A DNA stretch of 64,000 bases, taken from positions 186,001-250,000 of the forward strand of contig NZ_JADKYX010000003.1 in NCBI RefSeq assembly GCF_016093545.1. The letters run 5' to 3'. The notes beneath the pieces were generated by a model that was given only the letters and a program-made list of their open reading frames with translations, had not been told where the DNA came from and searched no databases. Positions 8,297 through 17,728 of the stretch are shown here, in pieces. Position numbers and translations under genes: made by a program. Positions within the stretch are counted from its first letter, which is position 1, and each line of letters opens with the position of its first letter. The DNA comes from Massilia rhizosphaerae. GTDB taxonomy: Bacteria; Pseudomonadota; Gammaproteobacteria; Burkholderiales; Burkholderiaceae_D.

Positions 8297-8662
8297 ACTT
8301 TTCTCGACTGGATCAAAAAAAGCGCTAAAAAATTTCTCATGAAGGCGTAGAGTCGAAGGGTATTCCGACAGACGAGGTTTGTCGGCGTACCTGGAGGTTG
8401 GAGCATCACCCGGGGAGGTCGGGCAGCGTACCTGGCGTCCCCCGCAAGCAAAGATTGAAGTCATCGTCCATCCAGGGTGCCAGACGGTACCCGGCCGGGC
8501 GGTGTCGAGTCCCGAAGCGTCCGCCGACGCGACGGGAAGTGGTTGCGTTTAGTTTAAAAAGGATTTCGGAACGGAAGTTGTCTTCCGTGGCCTCCTCCAT
8601 GGTCACCCAGGAGGGTCGCTTCCGTTCAAGAAATTTCTCTTCTAAAGGTGGTTGGGGACAAC
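8297..8662 (+). promoter_or_regulatory. long leader of the cox operon with a nested stem-loop before coxB
   Basis: No convincing gene is seen in these 366 bases. The last 100 bases hold a nested inverted repeat: outer arms GAACGGAAG (8569-8577) and CTTCCGTTC (8619-8627), inner arms CCTCCT (8591-8596) and AGGAGG (8609-8614). The inner right arm looks like a perfect Shine-Dalgarno that is paired and not followed by a start codon. The leader could be a post-transcriptional control element for oxidase synthesis; it matches no riboswitch I recognise. Confidence 0.4.
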
Positions 8663-9859
8663 ATGACATATGCAAATCGATTCAAAGCGTCGATGCTCGG
8701 TCTCGCGGTAGCGGCGGCCAGCATCCCGGTAATGGCGGAGCCCGGCCCCGTCGTGACGGGCCGTCCGGAGGCGCTTCAGCTGAACCTGCAACAGCCCGTC
8801 ACGGGCATCGCGGCCTATATCTACAGCCTGCACAACTGGATGATGCTGGTCTGCCTGATCATCTTCATCGCCGTGTTCGGCGTCATGTTTTACTCGGTGT
8901 TCAAGCACCGCAAGTCCCTCGGCCACAAACCGGCCACCTTCCACGAATCCACGACGGTCGAAATCGCCTGGACCATCGTACCGTTCCTGATCGTCATCGG
9001 CATGGCCCTGCCGGCCACGCACGCCGTCGTGCAGATGAAGGACACGTCGAACCCCGACCTCACCATCAAGGTCACCGGCATGCAGTGGAAATGGGGCTAC
9101 GACTACCTGAAGGGCGAGGGGGAGGGCATCTCGTTCCTGTCGAACCTCGCCACGCCGCGCACGGAGGTGGGCGAACCGGGTGTCGCGCCGACCGAGAAGC
9201 GCTCCGAGAACTACCTGCTCGAAGTCGACAATCCCGTCGTCGTGCCGGTCAATAAAAAGATCCGTCTCGTGCTGACCGCCAACGACGTGATCCACTCGTG
9301 GACCATCCCCGCCTTCGCCGTCAAGCAGGACGCCATCCCCGGCTTCGTGCGCGACACGTGGTTCAAGGCCGAGCAGATCGGCACCTACCGCGGCAGCTGC
9401 GTCGAACTGTGCGGCAAGGAACACGCGTTCATGCCGATCGTCGTGAAGGTCGTGTCGAACGAGGACTACACCGCCTGGGTCAACGGCGAGAAGAAACGCA
9501 TGGCCGCGCTGGCCGACGACCCGAACAAGGTCTGGACCCTCGACGAGCTCAAGTCGAAGGGCGAAAAAGTCTTCGCGTCCAACTGCGTGGCGTGCCACCA
9601 GGCCAACGGCCAGGGCGTGCCCGGTGCCTTCGCTCCGCTGGTCGGTTCGCCGGTCGTGCTGGGGCCGAAGGCCGAACAGATCGCCGTGCTGCTGAACGGC
9701 AAGCACAGCGGCAAGTATCCGTCGGCGATGCCGTCGTGGAAGCAATTGTCGGATACCGAGATCGCTTCCGTCATCACCTTTACCCGCAACAACTGGACCA
9801 ACAAGGCGGAGGAGAACATCGTCCAGCCGTCCGAGGTCCTGGCTGCGCGCGGCAAATAA
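8663..9859 (+). CDS. coxB: cytochrome c oxidase subunit II with fused cytochrome c domain
   Basis: This 398-residue subunit accepts electrons from cytochrome c at the CuA centre. There is a signal peptide (ends near VMAEP), two membrane helices (about residues 50-75 and 95-115), a cupredoxin domain with the CuA ligands (VIHSWTIPAF; SCVELCGKEHAFM), and a C-terminal class I cytochrome c with CVACH haem-binding motif near residue 307 and a methionine ligand (MPSW). That makes it a caa3-type subunit II. ATG at 8663 is chosen; an in-frame GTG lies at 8648. First gene of the operon. Confidence 0.96.
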   Translation: MTYANRFKASMLGLAVAAASIPVMAEPGPVVTGRPEALQLNLQQPVTGIAAYIYSLHNWMMLVCLIIFIAVFGVMFYSVFKHRKSLGHKPATFHESTTVEIAWTIVPFLIVIGMALPATHAVVQMKDTSNPDLTIKVTGMQWKWGYDYLKGEGEGISFLSNLATPRTEVGEPGVAPTEKRSENYLLEVDNPVVVPVNKKIRLVLTANDVIHSWTIPAFAVKQDAIPGFVRDTWFKAEQIGTYRGSCVELCGKEHAFMPIVVKVVSNEDYTAWVNGEKKRMAALADDPNKVWTLDELKSKGEKVFASNCVACHQANGQGVPGAFAPLVGSPVVLGPKAEQIAVLLNGKHSGKYPSAMPSWKQLSDTEIASVITFTRNNWTNKAEENIVQPSEVLAARGK

Positions 9860-9933
9860 GGCAGACAAGGCTCAACAAGCGTTTGGATTCAAGGGACACG
9901 GCCCTTGTTGTCCCGCACGACTAGGATACTGAC

Positions 9934-11529
9934 ATGACTTCCAGCACGATCGATCACACTCACGACCACGGCCACGACCATTCGCACGACCACCCGGTCG
10001 GCCTGCGCCGCTGGCTTTTCGCCACCAACCACAAGGACATCGGTACGCTGTACCTGTGGTTCGCGTTCACCATGCTGCTCTCGGGCGGCGTGCTGGCGCT
10101 GATGATCCGCACCGAGCTGTTCCAGCCCGGCCTGCAGTTCTTCCGCCCCGAATTCTTCAACCAGCTAACCACCATGCACGGCATCGTGATGGTGTTCGGC
10201 GCGATCATGCCCGCGTTCGTCGGCTTCGCCAACTGGATGATCCCGCTGCAGATCGGCGCATCCGACATGGCGTTCGCGCGCATGAACAACTTCTCGTTCT
10301 GGCTGCTGCCGCCGGCCGCCCTCCTGCTCGCCACGTCGTTCTTCGTGCCGGGCGGCGCCACCGCGGCCGGCTGGACCCTGTACGCGCCGCTGTCGACGCA
10401 GATGGGCCCGGGCATGGACATGGCGATCTTCGCCCTGCACATCATGGGCGCGTCGTCGATCATGGGCTCGATCAACATCATCGTCACCATCCTGAACATG
10501 CGCGCGCCGGGCCTCACGCTCATGAAGATGCCGATGTTCTGCTGGACCTGGCTGATCACGGCCTACCTGCTGATCGCCGTGATGCCCGTGCTGGCCGGCG
10601 CCATCACGATGACCCTGACCGACCGCCACTTCGGCACGTCGTTCTTCAACGCCGCCGGCGGCGGCGACCCGGTCATGTACCAGCACATCTTCTGGTTCTT
10701 CGGCCACCCCGAGGTCTACATCATGATCCTGCCGGCGTTCGGCATCGTCTCGCAGATCATCCCGGCCTTCGCCCGCAAGCCCCTGTTCGGCTACGCGTCG
10801 ATGGTGTACGCGACGGCGTCGATCGCGATCCTGTCGTTCATCGTCTGGGCCCACCACATGTTCACCACCGGCATGCCGGTGACGAGCCAGCTGTTCTTCA
10901 TGTACGCCACCATGCTGATCGCGGTGCCGACCGGCGTGAAGGTGTTCAACTGGGTCGCCACGATGTGGCGCGGTTCGATGACGTTCGAGACCCCGATGCT
11001 GTTCGCCGTCGGCTTCATCTTCGTGTTCACGATGGGCGGCTTCACGGGCCTGATCCTGGCCGTCACGCCGATCGACATCCAGATGCAGGACACGTACTAC
11101 GTCGTCGCCCACTTCCACTACGTGCTGGTGGCCGGCTCGCTGTTCGCCCTGTTCGCCGGCTTCTACTACTGGAGCCCGAAATGGACCGGCCACATGTACC
11201 CTGAACTGCGCGGCAAGATCCACTTCTGGAACTCGCTGGTCTGGTTCAACGTCACGTTCTTCCCGATGCACTTCCTGGGCCTGGCCGGCATGCCGCGCCG
11301 CTATGCCGACTACAACGTGCAGTTCACCGACTTCAACCAGGTCGTGTCGATCGGCGCGTTCCTGTTCGGCCTGACCCAGGTGTACTTCCTGCTCTTCGTC
11401 GTGGTGCCGACCATCCGCGGCGGCAAGAAGGCCGAAGCGAAGCCGTGGGAAGGCGCGGAAGGCCTCGAGTGGACCGTGCCGAGCCCGGCGCCGTTCCACA
11501 CCTTCGAGACCCCGCCGGTCGTGAAGTGA
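9934..11529 (+). CDS. ctaD: cytochrome c oxidase subunit I
   Basis: This is the 531-residue catalytic subunit of the aa3-type haem-copper oxidase, with twelve transmembrane helices. The haem a and CuB/haem a3 histidines are seen in [27 protein letters not shown] (with the His-Tyr crosslink pair), [10 protein letters not shown] and [13 protein letters not shown]. The N-terminus is unusually histidine-rich (eight His between residues 8 and 21, alternating with Asp and Gly) before the [17 protein letters not shown] core; this could bind metal. It lies 74 bp after coxB. Confidence 0.97.
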   Translation: MTSSTIDHTHDHGHDHSHDHPVGLRRWLFATNHKDIGTLYLWFAFTMLLSGGVLALMIRTELFQPGLQFFRPEFFNQLTTMHGIVMVFGAIMPAFVGFANWMIPLQIGASDMAFARMNNFSFWLLPPAALLLATSFFVPGGATAAGWTLYAPLSTQMGPGMDMAIFALHIMGASSIMGSINIIVTILNMRAPGLTLMKMPMFCWTWLITAYLLIAVMPVLAGAITMTLTDRHFGTSFFNAAGGGDPVMYQHIFWFFGHPEVYIMILPAFGIVSQIIPAFARKPLFGYASMVYATASIAILSFIVWAHHMFTTGMPVTSQLFFMYATMLIAVPTGVKVFNWVATMWRGSMTFETPMLFAVGFIFVFTMGGFTGLILAVTPIDIQMQDTYYVVAHFHYVLVAGSLFALFAGFYYWSPKWTGHMYPELRGKIHFWNSLVWFNVTFFPMHFLGLAGMPRRYADYNVQFTDFNQVVSIGAFLFGLTQVYFLLFVVVPTIRGGKKAEAKPWEGAEGLEWTVPSPAPFHTFETPPVVK

Positions 11530-11536
11530 GACGGCG

Positions 11537-11659
11537 ATGAACCCCACCGATCGTTCGCAGCAGATGAGGAAGGCCAACCTGCGCACGGCCCTGTGGCTGG
11601 CCGGGCTGGCGCTGTTCTTCTTCGTGGCGCTGTTCGTCAAACACCTGTGGCTGAATTGA
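11537..11659 (+). CDS. cytochrome oxidase small assembly protein
   Basis: This 40-residue ORF lies between coxA and cox11, with 7-bp spacing on both sides. It encodes a short polar N-terminus (MNPTDRSQQMRKANLRTA) and one transmembrane helix (LWLAGLALFFFVALFVKHLWL). Single-helix proteins at this position are a recurring feature of betaproteobacterial cox operons. Their presumed role is in oxidase assembly. It was missed by a length cut-off but the context makes it convincing. Confidence 0.8.
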   Translation: MNPTDRSQQMRKANLRTALWLAGLALFFFVALFVKHLWLN

Positions 11660-11666
11660 GCGCGCC

Positions 11667-12242
11667 ATGTCGACGGAAACGAATGCGGGCCGCCACGAGG
11701 AAAGCGGCCGCCTGCAGCTGAACAAGACGACGCTCACCAAGCTGCTGGTGGTGGCGGCCCTCATGTTCGGCTTCGGCTATGCCATGGTGCCGATCTACCG
11801 CCAGGTGTGCGAAGTCCTGGGCCTCAACGTGCTCACGCAAAAGGACGGCACCGTGGTGGCGCCGGCCAACACCCAGGTGGACAAGACGCGCACGATCACC
11901 ATCGTCCTGGACGGCAACGCCCAGGGACCGTGGCGCTTCCGCCCGGTCCAGCGCAGCATCGACGTGCATCCGGGCGAGATGGCGACCGTCCTGTACGAAG
12001 TCGTGAACACGCAGGCGCGCACCGTGACGGCGCAAGCCATCCCGAGTTACGCGCCGCAGTCGGCCGCGCCGTTCTTCAAGAAGGTCGAATGCTTCTGTTT
12101 CAAGCAGCAGGTGTTGAAACCGAACGAGGCGCGCCAGATGCCGGTCGTGTTCTTCATCGATCCGAAATTGCCGCGCGAAGTGAAGGACATCACGCTGTCG
12201 TACACGTTCTTCGAAGTCGGCACCGTGACGGCACAGAAATGA
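11667..12242 (+). CDS. ctaG: copper chaperone for CuB insertion, Cox11/CtaG
   Basis: This 191-residue protein has one N-terminal membrane anchor (about residues 25-43) and a periplasmic immunoglobulin-like domain. The copper-binding motif ECFCFKQQ, the hallmark of Cox11, is at about residues 143-150, followed by MPVVFFIDP. It delivers copper to CuB of subunit I. It sits in the expected place between subunit I and III genes. Confidence 0.95.
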   Translation: MSTETNAGRHEESGRLQLNKTTLTKLLVVAALMFGFGYAMVPIYRQVCEVLGLNVLTQKDGTVVAPANTQVDKTRTITIVLDGNAQGPWRFRPVQRSIDVHPGEMATVLYEVVNTQARTVTAQAIPSYAPQSAAPFFKKVECFCFKQQVLKPNEARQMPVVFFIDPKLPREVKDITLSYTFFEVGTVTAQK

Positions 12243-12243
12243 C

Positions 12244-12465
12244 ATGACAAACGACGACGATCCGCAACACCGTCCGCCCGCGAGTTTCGGCACCACGATG
12301 AAGGCCGTGTTCTGGTCCTTCTTCGGCGTGCGCAAGCGCCGCGACTACGAGCACGACGCGGCCAACCTGAACCCCATCCACGTGATCCTGGGCGGGCTGA
12401 TCGGGGTGGCGGTGTTCATCGGGATCCTGATCCTGGTGGTGCGGATGGTCGTGGCCAAGGGCTGA
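12244..12465 (+). CDS. DUF2970 family single-pass membrane protein
   Basis: This 73-residue protein has a cytoplasmic N-terminal part containing TMKAVFWSFFGVRKRRDYEHDA, then the conserved NPIHVILGGLIGVAVFIGILILVVRMVV membrane helix. This is DUF2970, which in betaproteobacteria is found almost only in cox operons; its function is unknown, presumably oxidase assembly or stability. The ATG is one base after the cox11 stop. Confidence 0.88.
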   Translation: MTNDDDPQHRPPASFGTTMKAVFWSFFGVRKRRDYEHDAANLNPIHVILGGLIGVAVFIGILILVVRMVVAKG

Positions 12466-12555
12466 AAGCTGGAAGCCAAACATTTATAAGCAACACGAAA
12501 GCAGGGAAGCGCAGCAACCCGGAATTCGAAACAATGCTTGATTGAGGAGATATAC

Positions 12556-13413
12556 ATGAGTTCGCCCCATACCGCGCCTTACTATTTCGTCCCCGGCCCC
12601 TCCAGGTGGCCGCTGGCCGCCGGCCTCTCGATGCTGTGCACGATGGCCGGCGCCTCCGGCTGGGTCAATGGCGCCGCCTGGGGACCGGGCGTGTGCGTGG
12701 CCGGCATCGTCTCGATGCTGATCGTGCTGTACAACTGGTTCGGCGACGCCATCGGCGAGTCGGAATCGGGCAAGTACAACGAGCGCATCGACCTGTCCTA
12801 CCGCTGGTCGATGAGCTGGTTCATCTTTTCCGAGGTGATGTTCTTCGGCGCCTTCTTCGGCGCGCTGTTCTATGCGCGCACGATCTCGATGCCGTGGTTG
12901 TCCGACCTGGACCACAAGATCATCTGGCCGGATTATTCGGGCCACTGGGGCAACGTCGGCCCGGCCGGCACCGTCGAGCAGTTCTCCACGATGGGTCCGT
13001 TCCCGATCCCGACCATCAACACGGCACTGCTGTTGAGCTCGGGCGTGACCCTGACCATCGCCCACCACGCGCTGCGCGCCGGCCACCGCGCCCGCACGGC
13101 GCTGTTCCTGTTCGTGACGATCCTGCTGGGCGCCACCTTCATGGGCTTCCAGGCGTACGAATACCACCACGCGTACACCGAACTGAACCTGAAGCTGAGC
13201 TCGGGCATCTACGGCTCGACGTTCTTCATGCTCACGGGCTTCCACGGCTTCCACGTGACGATGGGCGCGATCATGCTGTCCGTCGTGCTGTACCGCGTGT
13301 TGCGCGGCCACTTCACGCCGGAACACCATTTCGCCTTCGAAGGTGCCGCGTGGTACTGGCACTTCGTCGACGTCGTGTGGCTGGGCCTGTACGTGGTCGT
13401 GTACTGGTTGTAA
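12556..13413 (+). CDS. ctaE: cytochrome c oxidase subunit III
   Basis: The 285-residue subunit III has seven transmembrane helices and the typical WPLAAGLSML, MSWFIFSEVMFFGAFFGALF, and GFHGFHVTMGAIML segments, ending in HFVDVVWLGLYVVVYWL. It stabilises the catalytic core. The start at 12556 follows a GAGGAG Shine-Dalgarno 7 bases upstream; an earlier in-frame ATG at 12538 adds six residues. There is a 90-bp gap after the DUF2970 gene and a strong hairpin just after the stop. Confidence 0.96.
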   Translation: MSSPHTAPYYFVPGPSRWPLAAGLSMLCTMAGASGWVNGAAWGPGVCVAGIVSMLIVLYNWFGDAIGESESGKYNERIDLSYRWSMSWFIFSEVMFFGAFFGALFYARTISMPWLSDLDHKIIWPDYSGHWGNVGPAGTVEQFSTMGPFPIPTINTALLLSSGVTLTIAHHALRAGHRARTALFLFVTILLGATFMGFQAYEYHHAYTELNLKLSSGIYGSTFFMLTGFHGFHVTMGAIMLSVVLYRVLRGHFTPEHHFAFEGAAWYWHFVDVVWLGLYVVVYWL

Positions 13414-13420
13414 ACATGAC

Positions 13421-13449
13421 CGCCGGCCCCGGTACCGCCGGGGCCGGCG
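13421..13449. terminator. 12-bp GC hairpin between converging ctaE and DUF2909 genes
   Basis: Perfect 12-base arms (CGCCGGCCCCGG and its complement) surround a 5-base loop. It lies 8 bp after the ctaE stop and just beyond the 3' end of the opposing small gene. There is no long T-run on either strand, so it may work as a weak bidirectional terminator or a 3'-end stabiliser. Confidence 0.5.
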
Positions 13450-13452
13450 TGT

Positions 13453-13656
13453 TCAAAAGTGCAGTCCCTTCGGCTGGATCCACCCCATCTTGTACGAAAA
13501 CAGCACGAACAGGAACAAGGTGATCGACAGCCCGACCCGCATCGCCAGCGCCTGCACGGTGCGGTTGCTGCGGCCCTTGTCGCGCATCAGGAAGAAGAGG
13601 GCGGACGCGAGGCTGCCGATGATGAGCACGAAGGCGATGGCGACGACGATTTTCAT
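13453..13656 (-). CDS. twin transmembrane helix small protein (DUF2909)
   Basis: This 67-residue protein consists of two hydrophobic helices (about residues 3-23 and 41-60) joined by a basic loop RDKGRSNRTVQALAMR, ending WIQPKG. It matches the DUF2909 twin-helix proteins found between the coxC and surf1 genes in betaproteobacteria. Function is unknown. It is the only gene of the oxidase block on the minus strand. Confidence 0.85.
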   Translation of the reverse strand: MKIVVAIAFVLIIGSLASALFFLMRDKGRSNRTVQALAMRVGLSITLFLFVLFSYKMGWIQPKGLHF

Positions 13657-13698
13657 GGGCGGCCGGTAGTGTGGTTGTCAGGGATGTACGACTATTGT

Positions 13699-14436
13699 AT
13701 GCGACTGCGCTTCCGTTTTAGAACCATTCCTTTCCTGGCGACGGTCGTGCTCGTGGCGCTCGGGATCGCGCTGGGGAACTGGCAGGTGCGCCGCGCCGCG
13801 GAAAAGACGGAGCTGCAGGCCCGGCTCGCCCAGCGTTCGGCCCTGCCGCCGCTCGTGCTGGACGGGAAGCCCGTCGATCCCGCCGCCGTCGAATATCGCC
13901 ACGTCATTGTGACCGGGGAATTCGTCCCCAACTGGCCGCTATTCCTCGACAACCGGCCGCTCGAGGGCCGCACCGGATTCGTTTTGCTGATGCCGTTTAC
14001 AATAGCGGGTACCGGCCAGGTGGTCCTCGTCGAGCGCGGCTGGGTCCCGCGCGATCCGGCCGTGCACGATCGCGTGCCGCACGTGGCCGCGCCGCCGGGC
14101 CGCACGACCGTCGAAGGCGTGGCCGTGCTGCATCCGGCGCGCGTGATGGAACTCGGCAAGGCGCCGCCGCCGACGCCCGGCGCCATCGTCCAGAACGTCG
14201 ATCCGGCCGGCTTCGCCCGGGCCAGCGGCCTGGCCGTGCTGCCCGTGGTGGTCGAGCAGACGAGCGCCGACGCCCCGACGGCCGCGGCCGTGGAACCCGT
14301 CCGCAACTGGCCCGGCCCCGCCGTCGACGTCGACCGCCACAAGGGCTATGCCTTCCAGTGGTATGCATTGGCGACGATGGCCTTCCTATTTTTTGTGATC
14401 ACAGGATTTCGCAGTGGAACCAAACAAGCTGGCTGA
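13699..14436 (+). CDS. SURF1 family haem a insertion factor
   Basis: The protein is about 245 residues with two transmembrane helices, one at each end: RFRTIPFLATVVLVALGIALGNWQVRRAAEK at the start and YALATMAFLFFVITG at the end. The intervening periplasmic domain carries the family signatures (LFLDNRPLEGRTGFVLLMPF, VLVERGWVPRD). SURF1 helps haem a enter subunit I. Two in-frame ATG codons exist, 13684 and 13699; the second is preferred because the basic start MRLRFRFR then precedes the helix directly. Confidence 0.93.
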   Translation: MRLRFRFRTIPFLATVVLVALGIALGNWQVRRAAEKTELQARLAQRSALPPLVLDGKPVDPAAVEYRHVIVTGEFVPNWPLFLDNRPLEGRTGFVLLMPFTIAGTGQVVLVERGWVPRDPAVHDRVPHVAAPPGRTTVEGVAVLHPARVMELGKAPPPTPGAIVQNVDPAGFARASGLAVLPVVVEQTSADAPTAAAVEPVRNWPGPAVDVDRHKGYAFQWYALATMAFLFFVITGFRSGTKQAG

Positions 14437-15049
14437 CGCAGCCGCAATCCCCGACGGAGCCGCCCAGCGCAAGCGCGGCCGCTGGACGCTGTGGCTGGTC
14501 GTGGCCGTGTGCGCGGCGCCGGTCATCGCGTCGTACGTCACCTTCTACGTCATCAAGCCCGAAAAGCGCAACAACTACGGCACGCTGATCGACCAGCGCG
14601 CCCACCCGGTCCCGGCCATGGCCACGACGACGCTGGACGGCCGCCCGCAGGCGCTGGAGCAGTTCAAGGGCAAGTGGGTGATGTTGATGACGGGGCCGGG
14701 GGCCTGTCCCGACACGTGCCGCAAGCAATTGTTCGCCATGCGCCAGCTGCGCCTGATGCAGGGCAAGGAGGCGGACCGCATCGAGCGCGTCTGGCTCATC
14801 ACGGACAAGGAGCCGCTCGACACCCTGGTCATCCGCGAATACGACGGCACCCACATGCTGCGCGCCGACGCCGCGACGGTGGCGGCCTGGCTGCCCGCCG
14901 ACGCCGGCACGACGCCGGACGACCATATCTACATGATCGATCCGCTGGGCCACCTGATGATGCGCTTCCCCAAGGACCCGCAGCTGCAGCAAGTGCGTAA
15001 GGTCTACAAGGACATCTACAAGCTGTTGAAGGCGTCGTCGATCGGCTGA
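14414..15049 (+). CDS. SCO-like membrane-anchored thioredoxin-fold protein
   Basis: This 211-residue protein starts at GTG and overlaps the surf1 end by 23 bp. It has an N-terminal anchor (about residues 24-47) and a periplasmic thioredoxin-like domain with motif GACPDTCRKQLF, where a SCO protein would have CPDVCP, plus LITDKEP and HIYMIDPLGHLMMRF. It lacks the usual SCO copper-binding histidine context, so it may be a thiol reductase for CuA assembly rather than a copper chaperone. Always seen in cox-assembly clusters of this type. Confidence 0.75.
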   Translation: MEPNKLADAAAIPDGAAQRKRGRWTLWLVVAVCAAPVIASYVTFYVIKPEKRNNYGTLIDQRAHPVPAMATTTLDGRPQALEQFKGKWVMLMTGPGACPDTCRKQLFAMRQLRLMQGKEADRIERVWLITDKEPLDTLVIREYDGTHMLRADAATVAAWLPADAGTTPDDHIYMIDPLGHLMMRFPKDPQLQQVRKVYKDIYKLLKASSIG

Positions 15050-15060
15050 GGGCGGGGATC

Positions 15061-16221
15061 ATGGAAGTTTCGAACGTCATCCTGCTGGCCCTGACCGGCA
15101 TCCTGGCGGCCAGCGTGCCGCTCGCGCTCGTGTGGACGGCGACCGGCACCAACAAATACCGCAAGCTGGCGTGGGTGATCGCCTTCTTCACGTTCGACCT
15201 GATCGTGTTCGGCGGCTTCACCCGCCTGACGGATTCCGGTCTCGGCTGCCCCGACTGGCCCGGCTGCTACGGCCAGGCCAACCCGTTCCTCGCGCACGAG
15301 CACATCGCCGCGGCCGAGGCGCTGATGCCCACCGGTCCCGTGACGACAATGAAAGCGTGGATCGAGATGATCCACCGCTTCCTCGCGATGGGCATCGGCG
15401 TCATGATCATCGGCCTGATGACCGCGTCGTGGCTGGAATGGCGCCGCGCGCGGGCACACGGCGGCAAACCGGCGCACAGTCCTGTGCTGCCGACCGTCAT
15501 GTTCCTGTGGGTGTGCGTGCAGGGCGCGTTCGGCGCCTGGACCGTCACCATGAAGCTGCAGCCGGTCATCGTCACCCTGCACCTGCTGTTCGGCCTGACC
15601 CTGCTGGCGCTGGCCGTCTGGCTGGGCGGCCGCGAAGACAACCTGGCCGCGCCGCCATCCCCGGCCGCGCCGGCGCCCGTGCTGCGCAGGCTGCGCAGGC
15701 TGGCATGGCTGTCGGGCGCCGTGCTGCTGCTGCAACTGGCGCTGGGCGGGTGGGTGAGTACCAATTACGCGACACTGGCCTGCAGCGATTTCCCGCTCTG
15801 TCATGGACAAATTGTCCCAGAGATGGATTGGCAACACGGCTTCACCTTGTGGCGTGCGCTGGGCAAGACGGCCGCCGGGCATTATCTGCCGTTCCCGGCG
15901 CTGACGGCCATCCACTGGGCGCACCGCAACTTCGCGCTCGTCGTCGTCCTCGTGCTGGGCTGCACGGCCTGGCGCGCGTGGCGCCTGCCGGGCTTGCACG
16001 GCACGGCGCGCAACCTCGCGCTGGTGCTTGCCGCACAGGCAACGACGGGCATCGCGACGGTATTTTTGAACTTTCCGTTGCCGATCGCCGTGCTGCACAA
16101 CGCGGGGGCGGCGGGACTCGTCCTTTTGGTGACCATGTTAAACTACAAGGTACAGTATCAATTCGAGCTGGCGCTGCGCAGTCCACGACGTGAGGCGGCA
16201 ACGTCCGCGAGCCACCCATGA
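15061..16221 (+). CDS. ctaA: haem A synthase (Cox15/CtaA family)
   Basis: This 386-residue polytopic protein converts haem O to haem A. Eight membrane helices are visible. Conserved parts are [23 protein letters not shown] near residue 50, [12 protein letters not shown] with a haem-ligand histidine, [10 protein letters not shown], and [14 protein letters not shown] with [13 protein letters not shown] near the end. It overlaps ctaB by 4 bp, so haem O and haem A synthases are translationally coupled. Confidence 0.95.
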   Translation: MEVSNVILLALTGILAASVPLALVWTATGTNKYRKLAWVIAFFTFDLIVFGGFTRLTDSGLGCPDWPGCYGQANPFLAHEHIAAAEALMPTGPVTTMKAWIEMIHRFLAMGIGVMIIGLMTASWLEWRRARAHGGKPAHSPVLPTVMFLWVCVQGAFGAWTVTMKLQPVIVTLHLLFGLTLLALAVWLGGREDNLAAPPSPAAPAPVLRRLRRLAWLSGAVLLLQLALGGWVSTNYATLACSDFPLCHGQIVPEMDWQHGFTLWRALGKTAAGHYLPFPALTAIHWAHRNFALVVVLVLGCTAWRAWRLPGLHGTARNLALVLAAQATTGIATVFLNFPLPIAVLHNAGAAGLVLLVTMLNYKVQYQFELALRSPRREAATSASHP

Positions 16222-17123
16222 TTACGCAAACCGCCATTCACAAACCGCCCAGCCGGGTCGCACAGTACTGGTCGCTGACCAAGCCGCGCGTCACGCAACT
16301 GGCCGTCTTCTGCGCCGTGATCGGCATGTTCCTCGCCACCGACGGCTTTCCCGGCTGGCACGTGCTCGTCTGGGGCACGATCGGCATCTGGCTGCTGGCC
16401 GGCGCCGCGTTCGCCGTCAACTGCCTGATCGAGGCCGAAGTCGACGCCCGCATGGCCCGCACGGCGCGCCGCGCCACGGCGATGGGCGAGCTGTCGCCCA
16501 CGCAGGTCCTGATCTTCTCCGCCATCATCGGCGGCGCCGGCATGGGCATCCTGTACACGATGATCAATCCGCTGACGATGTGGCTGACGTTCGTCACCTT
16601 CGTCGGCTATGCCCTCATCTACACGGTCCTCCTGAAGCCGAACACGCCGCAGAACATCGTCATCGGCGGCCTCTCCGGCGCGATGCCGCCGGCCCTGGGG
16701 TGGGCCGCCGTCGCGGGCGAGGTGCCGATGCAGGCATGGCTGCTCGTGCTGATCATCTTCGTCTGGACCCCGCCGCATTTCTGGGCGTTGGCCATGTACC
16801 GCCGCGACGACTACGTCCGCTCCGGCCTGCCGATGCTGCCCGTCACGCACGGCATGAAGTACACGGGCCAGCAGGTCTGGCTGTATTCCGTCGCGCTCGC
16901 GGCATGCACCCTGTTCCCGTTCGCCGTCGGCATGAGCGGCGTCGTGTACCTGGCGGCGGCCGTCGTGCTGAACGGCGTGTTCCTGCGCTACGGCTGGCTG
17001 ATCCACAAGCACTACAGCGACCAGGTCGCGCGCAAGGCCTTCGCCTGGTCCATCGTCTACCTGTCGCTGCTGTTCGCGGCCCTGCTCGTCGACCACTACG
17101 TGAAACAATACCTGCCCGTCTGA
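16218..17123 (+). CDS. ctaB: protohaem IX farnesyltransferase (haem O synthase)
   Basis: This 301-residue UbiA-superfamily enzyme farnesylates haem B to haem O. The first prenyl-diphosphate motif is [18 protein letters not shown] near residue 72 and a second region is [15 protein letters not shown] near 200. About nine membrane helices. The start ATG overlaps the ctaA stop region, and its stop overlaps the next ATG (TGATG), typical of tight operons. Confidence 0.96.
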   Translation: MITQTAIHKPPSRVAQYWSLTKPRVTQLAVFCAVIGMFLATDGFPGWHVLVWGTIGIWLLAGAAFAVNCLIEAEVDARMARTARRATAMGELSPTQVLIFSAIIGGAGMGILYTMINPLTMWLTFVTFVGYALIYTVLLKPNTPQNIVIGGLSGAMPPALGWAAVAGEVPMQAWLLVLIIFVWTPPHFWALAMYRRDDYVRSGLPMLPVTHGMKYTGQQVWLYSVALAACTLFPFAVGMSGVVYLAAAVVLNGVFLRYGWLIHKHYSDQVARKAFAWSIVYLSLLFAALLVDHYVKQYLPV

Positions 17124-17728
17124 TGATGAAAAAACTGCTGCCCGTCCTCGTCGCCGCCTGCGCGCTGACCGTCTCCCTCGCCGCCTGCGACAAGCTGCCG
17201 GGCAAGCCGAAGGTCTCGTTCCAGAACACGGACGTCACCGGCCTCGATTACGCGAAGGGTTTCGCGTTGACGGACCACACGGGCAAGCCGCGCACCCTGG
17301 CCGACTTCAAGGGCAAGGTCGTCGTCGTCTTCTTCGGCTACACGCAATGCCCGGACGTGTGCCCGACGACGATGGCGGAGATGGCGTCCGTGATGCAGAA
17401 ACTGGGTCCGCTGGCCGACCAGGTGCAGGTCCTGTTCATCACCCTCGACCCCGAGCGCGACACCCAGCAGCTGCTGGCCAGTTACGTCCCGGCCTTCGAC
17501 AAGCGCTTCATCGGCCTGCGCGGCACGCCTGAACAGACGGCGAAGACGGCCAAGGAATTCAAGGTGTTCTACGCCAAGGTGCCGGGCACGGACCCGGGCA
17601 GTTACACGATCGACCACACGGCCGGCAGCTACGTCTTCGACCGCGACGGCCGCCTGCGCCTGTTCATCCGCCACGGCCAGGGACCCGATCCCATCGTGCA
17701 CGATCTCCGCCAGCTGTTATCCTCCTGA
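17123..17728 (+). CDS. SCO1/SenC copper chaperone lipoprotein
   Basis: This 201-residue protein has a lipoprotein signal peptide (LVAACALTVSLAAC, lipobox LAAC) and a thioredoxin-like domain. The copper site is complete: CPDVCP at about residue 78 and the distal histidine in YTIDHTAGSYVFD. SCO proteins insert copper into the CuA site of subunit II. The start overlaps the ctaB stop by one base; a second ATG three bases on is an equal alternative. Confidence 0.94.
   Translation: MMKKLLPVLVAACALTVSLAACDKLPGKPKVSFQNTDVTGLDYAKGFALTDHTGKPRTLADFKGKVVVVFFGYTQCPDVCPTTMAEMASVMQKLGPLADQVQVLFITLDPERDTQQLLASYVPAFDKRFIGLRGTPEQTAKTAKEFKVFYAKVPGTDPGSYTIDHTAGSYVFDRDGRLRLFIRHGQGPDPIVHDLRQLLSS

Noticed and set aside
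10165-11640. 491-codon open frame opposite coxA
   Set aside because: Composition is a run of Arg/His/Asp repeats with no recognisable fold, as expected for the complement of a membrane-protein gene.
13421-13449. attachment site or origin at the long GC palindrome
   Set aside because: It lies at the joint of two converging genes and is best explained as a 3'-end hairpin.
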